Of a stretch of 6,820 nt of DNA, positions 1 to 5,060 are shown one piece after another; position 1 is the stretch's first letter; each line of letters starts with the position of its first letter. Source of the stretch: Rhodospirillum sp. UBA1311 (GTDB taxonomy: Bacteria > Pseudomonadota > Alphaproteobacteria > Rhodospirillales > Rhodospirillaceae); assembly GCA_002307145.1 (NCBI GenBank), contig DBTR01000057.1:29813-36632 (forward strand). The letters are read 5' to 3'. The notes under the pieces were generated by a model. It was not told the DNA's origin. It saw only the letters and a list, made by a program, of their open reading frames with translations, and made no database searches. Both the position numbers and the translations under genes were made by a program.

Positions 1-901
1 AGCGCTTCGGCCGCTGCAGCGCGTTCGCGTCGACGCCGCCGGTGAGCACCTTACCCGAGCTCGGCACCACGGTGTTGTAGGCGCGCGCGAGGCGGGTGAT
101 CGAGTCCAGCAGGATCACCACGTCGCGCTTGTGCTCGACCAGGCGCTTCGCCTTCTCGATCACCATTTCCGCGACCTGCACGTGGCGCGACGCCGGTTCG
201 TCGAAGGTGGAGCTGACCACCTCGCCCTTCACCGAGCGCGCCATGTCGGTGACTTCCTCGGGGCGTTCGTCGATCAGAAGAACGATGAGGTAGGCATCCG
301 GATGGTTGATCGAGATTGCGTGGGCGATATTTTGCAGCATCACCGTCTTACCGGTGCGCGGCGGCGCGACGATCAGCGCGCGCTGGCCCATGCCGAGCGG
401 TGCGATCAGATCGATCACGCGGGTGGTGTATTCCTTGGTCTTGGCCGGATTCTCGACTTCGAGCTTCAGGCGACGCTCGGGGTACAGCGGCGTGAGGTTG
501 TCGAAGTTGATGCGGTGGCGCACCGCGTCGGGCTCGGCGAAGTTGATGTTGTTGACCTTCAACAACGCAAAGTACCGCTCGCCTTCCTTCGGCGCGCGAA
601 TCTCACCCTCGACGGTGTCGCCGGTGCGCAAGCCGAAGCGCCGCACCTGGCTCGGCGAGACGTAGATGTCGTCCGGACCGGGAAGGTAGTTCGCTTCGGG
701 CGACCGTAGGAAGCCGAAGCCGTCCTGGAGAATTTCGAGCACGCCATCGCCGTAGATCGCGGTGTCGTTTTCCGCCAATTGCTTGAGGATCGCGAACATC
801 ATGTCCTGCTTGCGCAGCGTGGACGCGTTTTCGATCTTCAGACCTTCGGCAAATTCCAGCAATTCCGCCGGCGTTTTGCCTTTCAATTCCTGTAGGTGCA
901 T
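1..901 (-). CDS. rho: Transcription termination factor Rho (3' end of gene outside window)
   Basis: Rho is the hexameric RNA helicase/ATPase that ends transcription at Rho-dependent sites. The visible part is the N-terminal 300 residues of a protein usually near 420 residues. The start MHLQELKGKTPAEFL is the normal alphaproteobacterial Rho N-terminus (N-terminal helical domain). It is followed by the RNA-binding cold-shock-like domain with DGFGFLRS at residues 60-67, the position seen in E. coli Rho. The ATPase core follows, with Walker A APPRTGKT at 179-186, LLIDERPEEVTDM at 208-220, and Walker B VILLDSITR at 262-270 (Asp266). The ATG at 901-899 is preceded by a modest GGGG Shine-Dalgarno-like stretch. 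The C-terminal Q/R loops and the stop codon lie beyond the left edge, so completeness cannot be judged. It lies 212 bp downstream of hemJ on the same strand and could be reached by read-through or by its own promoter. Identity is secure. Confidence 0.97.
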   Translation of the reverse strand, partial: MHLQELKGKTPAELLEFAEGLKIENASTLRKQDMMFAILKQLAENDTAIYGDGVLEILQDGFGFLRSPEANYLPGPDDIYVSPSQVRRFGLRTGDTVEGEIRAPKEGERYFALLKVNNINFAEPDAVRHRINFDNLTPLYPERRLKLEVENPAKTKEYTTRVIDLIAPLGMGQRALIVAPPRTGKTVMLQNIAHAISINHPDAYLIVLLIDERPEEVTDMARSVKGEVVSSTFDEPASRHVQVAEMVIEKAKRLVEHKRDVVILLDSITRLARAYNTVVPSSGKVLTGGVDANALQRPKR

Positions 902-1113
902 AGAGACCCCTGATGGCTTTAGCACTCAGCCGAGAGACGTATGGGAGTGGAAGTATTGGGATCCTCTCGTCCATAAAACGCGAGGTGCGCGCAAGGACAA
1001 AGGAGAGGGAAGACGCAGGAAATGCTCGGCGGGTCCGACGACCGCACGCCGTAACTACGGTGGGTCGTTTACCCAATCGCCCGCGGGAAGTCAAACCCCA
1101 AACCGCAGAGACC
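902..1113 (-). promoter_or_regulatory. rho leader / hemJ-rho intergenic region with weak promoter candidates
   Basis: This is the 212-bp gap between the hemJ stop and the rho start. No coding sequence or clear terminator hairpin with a T-run is visible on the minus strand, so hemJ transcripts may enter rho. Two weak sigma-70-like candidates can be read on the minus strand. One has TTGACT at 1094-1089, a 17-bp spacer, and TAAACG at 1071-1066. The other, nearer rho, has TTGTCC, a 17-bp spacer, and TTTATG. Both have poor -10 elements. Long rho leaders serve autoregulation in other bacteria, so this region may carry a Rho-sensitive leader, but that is inference. Confidence 0.35.
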
Positions 1114-1545
1114 CTAAAAAGGCCGGACGATCACCAACGCGACTATACCGATAAATAGGGCGATTGGAAACAGCTTCAAGCGGCGAAAGAATATTGGCAA
1201 CCGGATGTTCGCGCCAGAGGCGAACCGGGAAATCTGCCGCGTCAGCACGATCTGGTCGACGAGCAGCAGAAATACCGCGAGAAACTTCGCATGCAGCCAG
1301 CCCTCGGTGAGTTCGCCATAGTTCAGCACTAGGACCATGCCGGTGGCGAGCGCGATGCCGGACGCCGGAATCAAGACCCTGCCGAGCAGCGCCCGCTCGC
1401 GCGACAGCCAAAGCCCGTCGTCGCCGGTTTCCGCATGCAACGCGAACACCTCGCTCAGGCCGATCAGGCCGCCAATCCAGGCGGTCACCGCGATCACGTG
1501 CACGACCCGCGTCCAGACATACGCGTCGTAGCTCAAATCCAACAT
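1114..1545 (-). CDS. hemJ: HemJ-family protoporphyrinogen IX oxidase (divergent)
   Basis: This is a 143-residue, strongly hydrophobic protein with about four membrane segments, the size and form of the HemJ (PF03653, formerly UPF0093) family. HemJ oxidises protoporphyrinogen IX to protoporphyrin IX in the inner membrane, the step just before ferrochelatase. Visible family marks are a first helix with VVHVIAVTAWIGGL (His16), FALHAE (His37), WLHAKF (Lys87) in the third helix region, and the typical C-terminal end VIVRPF. Other positions differ from the usual family pattern: GLSEVFALHAE replaces the common YLPRLFVYHAE type of sequence, and RRLKLFP replaces the usual RxxNExP. The ATG at 1545-1543 has AAAGGG about 6 nt upstream and follows the hemH stop by 11 bp, so it is almost certainly cotranscribed with hemE and hemH. 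That context fits the role well. Family assignment is good; activity of this divergent version is inferred. Confidence 0.85.
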   Translation of the reverse strand: MLDLSYDAYVWTRVVHVIAVTAWIGGLIGLSEVFALHAETGDDGLWLSRERALLGRVLIPASGIALATGMVLVLNYGELTEGWLHAKFLAVFLLLVDQIVLTRQISRFASGANIRLPIFFRRLKLFPIALFIGIVALVIVRPF

Positions 1546-1556
1546 TGCCAACCCTT

Positions 1557-2621
1557 TTAGCGTTTGGTGTCGTCCATTGCGCACTTGCCCTTGGCGGCGG
1601 TGCAGGCCTTGCGGCATCCGTCGCCGCTCACCACCCATTCGCCCGCCGCGCAGTCCTGCCCGAGAGCGAAATCGACGAGATCGGAGAGCCCGCCGATGAA
1701 GCGCGGATCGCACTGCACTGTCGGTACCCGCAGGTATTCGGGCACGCCCGCCGCCTTGGCGCGGTCGCGGTAGTCGATGTCGAGTTCGACCAGGGTTTCC
1801 GAATGCTCGGAAACGAAGGCGATCGGCACCACCAGGAGGGATTTCCCCTCCGCGCCGGCCTCGGCGATCACGTCCTCGGTCGCCGGACCGATCCAGGTTT
1901 GCGGCCCGACCTTGCTCTGGTAGGCCAGCACCCAGTCCATGTCCGGCCGGTGCAGGGTCTCGACCACCGCCTCGACCGAGGCCTCGACGTGACGCGGATA
2001 TGGATCGCCCCGGTCCACCACCGCCTTCGGCAGGCCGTGCGCGGAGAAGATCACCCGAAACCGCGACGGGTCGTCGACCTTGCCGAGCGCATCCTCGATC
2101 CCCGCCGCGACCGCGCTCACCCAGCCCGGAAGGGTGGGATAACAGCACACCGCGACGTGCGGACAATCGAGCTTCGCCTTTGCGGCGAAGTCGCGCCAAT
2201 CCTTCATCGACGAGCCCGACGTGGTGATCGAATATTGCGGATAGAGCGGCAGCACGATCACCTTATCCGGCGCCCAGGCCTTGACCTCGGCAACCACCGC
2301 GGCGGCCATCGGGTGCCAGTAGCGCATGCAGACGAAGCTCCTGAATTCGATCTCGGGCCGCCGCGCCGCCATCCGCGCGGCAAGCGCTTCGGCCTGATCC
2401 TCGGTTTGCGGCAACAGCGGCGAACGACCGCCGATCAGGCCGTAGTTTTCCTTCGCCACCGGCACCCGCTTCCAGGCGATGTACGATCCCAGCAGCGAAC
2501 GAAACGGTTGCGGCAGCCCGAGGATCACCGGATCAGCGAACAGATTGCGAAGAAACTGGGGGATCGCCTCGGGCGAATCCGGGCCGCCGAGGTTGAAGAG
2601 AACGATCGCGACACGCGTCAT
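1557..2621 (-). CDS. hemH: Ferrochelatase, with cysteine-rich C-terminal tail
   Basis: Ferrochelatase inserts Fe2+ into protoporphyrin IX to make protohaem. The 354-residue product has the family hallmarks: VLFNLGGPDSP at 7-17, LPLYPQYS at 124-131, FSAHGLP at 192-198 with the catalytic His195, YQSKVGPQTWIGPAT at 234-248, and AFVSEHSETLVELD at 268-281 with Glu275. The last 31 residues contain Cys324, Cys336, Cys340 and Cys347. Such tails bind a [2Fe-2S] cluster in several ferrochelatases, including the Caulobacter enzyme; additional cysteines lie at 98, 153, 159 and 160. The ATG (2621-2619) overlaps the hemE stop as ATGA, which implies translational coupling. The nearest purine-rich stretch, GGGAGG, is rather far upstream, inside hemE. 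The minus-strand reading frame stays open far upstream into hemE, but ferrochelatase homology begins at MTRVAIVLFN, so I place the start there. Confidence 0.96.
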   Translation of the reverse strand: MTRVAIVLFNLGGPDSPEAIPQFLRNLFADPVILGLPQPFRSLLGSYIAWKRVPVAKENYGLIGGRSPLLPQTEDQAEALAARMAARRPEIEFRSFVCMRYWHPMAAAVVAEVKAWAPDKVIVLPLYPQYSITTSGSSMKDWRDFAAKAKLDCPHVAVCCYPTLPGWVSAVAAGIEDALGKVDDPSRFRVIFSAHGLPKAVVDRGDPYPRHVEASVEAVVETLHRPDMDWVLAYQSKVGPQTWIGPATEDVIAEAGAEGKSLLVVPIAFVSEHSETLVELDIDYRDRAKAAGVPEYLRVPTVQCDPRFIGGLSDLVDFALGQDCAAGEWVVSGDGCRKACTAAKGKCAMDDTKR

Positions 2622-3685
2622 CGGTTCGCCAGAGCCTCCCTGACCATGTTGACCAGCGCCGCGACATGCTCGGGTGGAGTATCCGGCAGGATGCCATGGC
2701 CAAGGTTGAAGATGAACCGGCCGCCCGCGAACGCTTCGAGGATGTCGTTCACCGCGCGCTGCATCGCCGCGCCGCCGATGCGCAGGATCACCGGGTCGAG
2801 GTTCCCCTGCACCACGGTGGCCGATTGCACGCGCTCCCGTGCCCACTGGAGCGGCACGGTGCAGTCGAGCGCCACCCCGTCCACCCCGACCCGGGCGGCG
2901 AGCCCAGCGTGGCGCGCACCCGCGCCCCGGGCGAACAGCAGAATTGGCACCGACGGGTGCCGCGCCTTCAGTTTCGCGACGATTCGCCGCGTCGGCTCCT
3001 CGACCCAGCGGCGGAAACCCCAGTCGTCGAGAACTCCCGCCCAGGAATCGAAAATCTGGAGAATTCCCGCGCCCGCCCGCACCTGCGCCGAAAGGTGCTC
3101 GACCACCGCTTCGACGAGAATGTCGACCAGCAATGCGAAGTCGTCGGAGCGCGCGTAGGCCCAATACTTGGCGAGGTGAAACTCGCGCGTGCTCCGGCCC
3201 TCGATCATGTAGGTCGCAAGCGTCCAAGGCGCGCCCGAAAAGCCGATCAGCGCGGTTTCGCGCGGCAACGCGGCGCGCAGGCGCGCGACGGTTTCGTAGA
3301 CCGGCGCCAGGTGCGTGGTCATCCGCGCGATCGCAAGCCGCGCGAAGTCCTCGGTATCCTCAAGGCGCAGCAACACCGGCCCCACGCCTTCCTCGAAGCG
3401 CACCGGCTGGCCGAGACCGTCGGGGATCACCAGGATGTCGGAAAACAGGATCGCGGCGTCGAGATCGAAGCGACGCAGCGGCTGCAAAGCCACTTCCACC
3501 GCAAGGCGCGGGTTGTAGCACAGGTCGAGGAACGAACCGGCCTCGGCGCGAGTGGCCTTGTACTCCGGCAGATAGCGCCCCGCCTGACGCATCAGCCACA
3601 CCGGCGGCGGCCCGGAGTTTGGCGCCGCGAATGCCGCCAGCATAGGGTTCACCGACACCGGCGTTTCGATCTGCGTCACGGACAT
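2618..3685 (-). CDS. hemE: Uroporphyrinogen decarboxylase
   Basis: HemE removes the four acetate carboxyls of uroporphyrinogen III to give coproporphyrinogen III in the cytosol. The 355-residue protein has the full set of family motifs: the signature PPVWLMRQAGRYLPEY at 27-42 (substrate-binding Arg33 and Arg37), ILFSDILVIP with Asp83, GFSGAPWT at 148-155 followed by Tyr159, IFDSWAGVL around 211-219 with Ser214, and FNLGHGI with His330 followed by DTPPEHV. Length is typical. The ATG at 3685-3683 follows a purine-rich GGGGAGGAG Shine-Dalgarno stretch at 3695-3687. It is the first gene of the hemE-hemH-hemJ run and borders the putative replication origin, as in Caulobacter and Rickettsia. I could not find a convincing sigma-70 promoter in the AT-rich stretch just upstream. 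Confidence 0.97.
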   Translation of the reverse strand: MSVTQIETPVSVNPMLAAFAAPNSGPPPVWLMRQAGRYLPEYKATRAEAGSFLDLCYNPRLAVEVALQPLRRFDLDAAILFSDILVIPDGLGQPVRFEEGVGPVLLRLEDTEDFARLAIARMTTHLAPVYETVARLRAALPRETALIGFSGAPWTLATYMIEGRSTREFHLAKYWAYARSDDFALLVDILVEAVVEHLSAQVRAGAGILQIFDSWAGVLDDWGFRRWVEEPTRRIVAKLKARHPSVPILLFARGAGARHAGLAARVGVDGVALDCTVPLQWARERVQSATVVQGNLDPVILRIGGAAMQRAVNDILEAFAGGRFIFNLGHGILPDTPPEHVAALVNMVREALANR

Positions 3686-3703
3686 GCTCCTCCCCGTCGT
3701 TCC

Positions 3704-3752
3704 CTACAAACCTAACAATGAATCTTTTTATTAAAAGATAGTTGTGGTGATT
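3704..3752. other. AT-rich tract, candidate DNA unwinding element
   Basis: This is the only markedly AT-rich stretch in an otherwise GC-rich window, centred on TCTTTTTATTAAAAGA. Bases 3722-3739 form an inverted repeat with 7-bp arms (ATCTTTT / AAAAGAT) around a 4-base centre. It sits at the hemE edge of the putative origin, with DnaA boxes on the far side. That fits an unwinding element but could also include hemE promoter sequences. The hairpin is unlikely to be a terminator because no gene ends here. Confidence 0.55.
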
Positions 3753-3860
3753 GGTGGGGGGAAACCCGGGGATACTTTTCCACCCACGGAATCTTCCCCA
3801 ATCGCGAGGCCACGCCGCAAGCGCCTTCGCGGCGGTGGAAAACTCCGCGAACACTTTATG

Positions 3861-3873
3861 CAAGGCCTTGATA
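3861..3873 (-). promoter_or_regulatory. IHF-binding-site consensus match
   Basis: Read on the minus strand, TATCAAGGCCTTG fits the IHF consensus WATCARNNNNTTR at every defined position. IHF bends DNA in many origins, including E. coli oriC and Caulobacter Cori. This site lies between the AT-rich tract and the main DnaA boxes, 18-30 bp from the inverted pair of DnaA-like boxes at 3891-3911. Confidence 0.55.
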
Positions 3874-3890
3874 AGCCTCTAGTGGTTGAC

Positions 3891-3911
3891 CTGTCCACAG
3901 GATGTGAAAAA
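3891..3911. promoter_or_regulatory. Inverted pair of DnaA-like boxes
   Basis: CTGTCCACA on the plus strand (3891-3899, two mismatches to TTATNCACA) faces TTTTTCACA on the minus strand (3911-3903, one mismatch) with 3 bp between them. The pair forms a head-to-head arrangement in the middle of the putative origin. The minus-strand box is the better of the two. Confidence 0.5.
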
Positions 3912-4000
3912 CCGGGGTATGGCGGTGGACGAAATCGGGTTTTCCCCATGATTCCCGGATCGCCGACGGCGGCGAGGGCTCCGGGAAAACCGTAGGGTCA

Positions 4001-4027
4001 GGATTCGCCTCTCCGGGGAGCGAATCC
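4001..4027. repeat. Perfect 8-bp inverted repeat carrying two GANTC sites
   Basis: GGATTCGC (4001-4008) and GCGAATCC (4020-4027) are exact reverse complements around an 11-base centre. Each arm contains a GANTC site, the target of the CcrM methyltransferase of alphaproteobacteria. No T-run follows, so this is not a typical terminator. It sits in the putative origin just before the exact DnaA box. Confidence 0.6.
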
Positions 4028-4046
4028 GGAAAATCCGGAGATCCGG
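4024..4046. repeat. Three direct copies of ATCCGG next to the exact DnaA box
   Basis: ATCCGG occurs at 4024-4029, 4033-4038 and 4041-4046, at steps of 9 and 8 bp, and ends four bases before the exact DnaA box. The first copy overlaps the right arm of the inverted repeat at 4001-4027. Function is unknown; it may be an origin-binding protein site or simply local duplication. Confidence 0.5.
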
Positions 4047-4049
4047 GGT

Positions 4050-4058
4050 TTATCCACA
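4050..4058 (+). promoter_or_regulatory. DnaA box, exact consensus
   Basis: TTATCCACA is an exact match to the high-affinity DnaA box TTATNCACA. It is the best box in the window and lies on the DUF299-gene side of the putative origin, 35 bp (start to start) before a second box of the same orientation. Confidence 0.8.
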
Positions 4059-4071
4059 ATTTGTCCCACGA

Positions 4072-4100
4072 TTGTCCCATGAAGTTATCCACGTTAGGCT
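4072..4100 (+). promoter_or_regulatory. Candidate promoter of the PPDK regulator gene, overlapping a DnaA box
   Basis: TTGTCC (4072-4077) and TAGGCT (4095-4100) are separated by 17 bp, a weak sigma-70-like pair. A DnaA box lies inside the spacer. The predicted start point would be about 40 bp before the chosen ATG. The assignment rests on spacing and partial hexamer matches only. Confidence 0.3.
4085..4093 (+). promoter_or_regulatory. DnaA box with one mismatch
   Basis: TTATCCACG differs from TTATNCACA only at the last base. It has the same orientation as the exact box at 4050-4058. Two copies of TTGTCCCA (4061-4068 and 4072-4079, 11 bp apart) lie between them. It also sits inside the candidate promoter of the downstream gene. 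Confidence 0.65.
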
Positions 4101-4149
4101 GATGCCGGCGGCGCGGGATGCGCCGAGGGGCTCAGCCAAGGGGATCGAT

Positions 4150-4992
4150 ATGCTGAATCAAAGCGGTGCATTTCATATCCACCTGGTTTCGGATTCCACC
4201 GGCGAAACCGTCGCGACCGTTGCGCGGGCCTGCCTCGTACAATTCTCCGACGTGCGTGCGATCCAGCATCTCTGGTATTTGGTGCGGACCCCGGGCCAGG
4301 TCGAGCGGGTTTTGGCCGGAATCGCCAACGATCCCGGCCTGGTGCTGTTCACCGTGGTCGATCCCGAAGTCCGGCGTGCCCTCGAAACCGGCTGCTATGG
4401 ACTCGGAGTGCCCTACGTACCGGTGCTCGACCCGGTGATGTCGGGTCTTGCCAGCCTGCTCGGGCGCGGCATCGCCGGACGGCCGGGCGGCCAACACGTC
4501 CTCGACGCCGCCTATTATCGCCGCATGGACGCGATCGAGTTCACCATCAGCCACGACGACGGCCAGATGCTGAATGACCTCGATGCCGCCGACGTGGTCC
4601 TCGTCGGCGTGTCGCGGACCTCGAAGACGCCGACCTGCACCTATATCGCCAATCGCGGCCTCAAGGCGGCGAACGTGCCGATGGTGCACGGCATTCCCTT
4701 GCCCGAGGAACTCGACCATGTCACCCGTCCGGTGATTGTCGGTCTTACCCGCGAACCCAAAAGCCTTTCGGAAATCCGTCTCAATCGCTTGAAAATGATG
4801 AATGATTCGGAAGGTTCCGAGTATGCGCAGGTGGAGGCGGTGACCGAGGAGGTGGCCGAGGCGCGGCGGATCTTCGCGCGGCGCGGCTGGCCGGTGATCG
4901 ACGTGACGCGACGCTCGATCGAGGAAGCGGCGGCGACGATCATCGAACTCTACCGCAACAAGTTCCCGGATTGCCCGAACGCCGAACTCTGA
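4150..4992 (+). CDS. Pyruvate,phosphate dikinase / PEP synthase regulatory protein (DUF299, PDRP family)
   Basis: This is a 280-residue member of the PF03618 family (old names UPF0085, RP001). These are bifunctional enzymes that inactivate pyruvate,phosphate dikinase (or PEP synthase) by ADP-dependent phosphorylation of a threonine and reactivate it by Pi-dependent removal. Family marks are IHLVSDSTGET at 10-20, the nucleotide-binding motif GVSRTSKTPT at 153-162, and VIVGLTREPKSLSEIRLNRL in the C-terminal third. Which target enzyme is used cannot be told from this window. I chose the ATG at 4150 because AAGGGG lies 6 nt upstream and family similarity begins right after it. An in-frame TTG at 4072 would add 26 residues without family character and would read through a DnaA box. 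It is the first rightward gene from the putative origin. There are 68 bp to aroE, a place where many relatives carry maf. Confidence 0.93.
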   Translation: MLNQSGAFHIHLVSDSTGETVATVARACLVQFSDVRAIQHLWYLVRTPGQVERVLAGIANDPGLVLFTVVDPEVRRALETGCYGLGVPYVPVLDPVMSGLASLLGRGIAGRPGGQHVLDAAYYRRMDAIEFTISHDDGQMLNDLDAADVVLVGVSRTSKTPTCTYIANRGLKAANVPMVHGIPLPEELDHVTRPVIVGLTREPKSLSEIRLNRLKMMNDSEGSEYAQVEAVTEEVAEARRIFARRGWPVIDVTRRSIEEAAATIIELYRNKFPDCPNAEL

Positions 4993-5060
4993 CCGTGGCG
5001 CGGCCGGTGCGGTGCGGGTAAACTGGAGCCCTTCAACACCTTCGTCCGATGGGATGCCAG

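Larger units (their letters stand above)
3686..4149. other. Putative chromosomal replication origin (oriC)
   Basis: This is a 464-bp non-coding gap between divergent hemE and the DUF299-family gene. It contains an AT-rich tract beside hemE (about 3704-3752). DnaA boxes are one exact (4050-4058), two with one mismatch (4085-4093 and, on the minus strand, 3903-3911), and several weaker ones. There is an exact IHF-consensus match at 3861-3873, five GANTC sites, and short repeats. Established knowledge: the Caulobacter Cori and the Rickettsia prowazekii origin lie between hemE and the RP001 family, the same neighbours as here. All window genes point away from this gap, as expected for bidirectional replication starting here. 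No CtrA pair TTAA-N7-TTAA is present, so a Caulobacter-style CtrA block is not evident. The function is inferred from content plus synteny. Confidence 0.8.

Noticed and set aside
603..1094. Minus-strand frame starting in the rho leader and overlapping the start of rho, considered as a leader peptide.
   Set aside because: It runs deep into rho in another frame with no family character or sensible stop near the rho start, so it is a shadow frame of GC-rich DNA.
902..1114. 8-bp direct repeat AGAGACCC at 902-909 and 1107-1114 flanking the hemJ-rho gap, like a target-site duplication.
   Set aside because: There is no inverted terminal repeat or transposase remnant inside, and one copy overlaps the hemJ stop; likely chance.
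1545..3158. Long plus-strand open frame opposite hemH and hemE.
   Set aside because: It is antisense to two secure genes, rich in Arg/His/Pro as expected for a shadow frame in GC-rich DNA, and has no recognisable motif.
3722..3739. Hairpin ATCTTTT / AAAAGAT as an intrinsic terminator.
   Set aside because: No gene ends here on either strand and the stem has almost no GC pairs; it fits better as part of an AT-rich unwinding tract.
3743..3751. TGTGGTGAT beside the AT-rich tract as a DnaA box.
   Set aside because: It has three mismatches to the minus-strand consensus TGTGNATAA.
3856..3864. TTATGCAAG as a DnaA box.
   Set aside because: The two mismatches fall in the conserved CACA part; it is at best a very weak site.
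3961..3971. CGCCG-A-CGGCG perfect inverted repeat in the origin gap.
   Set aside because: It is short, GC-only and common in GC-rich DNA; no function can be argued.
4072..4149. TTG start at 4072 or ATG at 4102 for the PPDK regulator.
   Set aside because: The added residues lack family similarity and have no good ribosome binding site, whereas ATG 4150 has AAGGGG at proper spacing.
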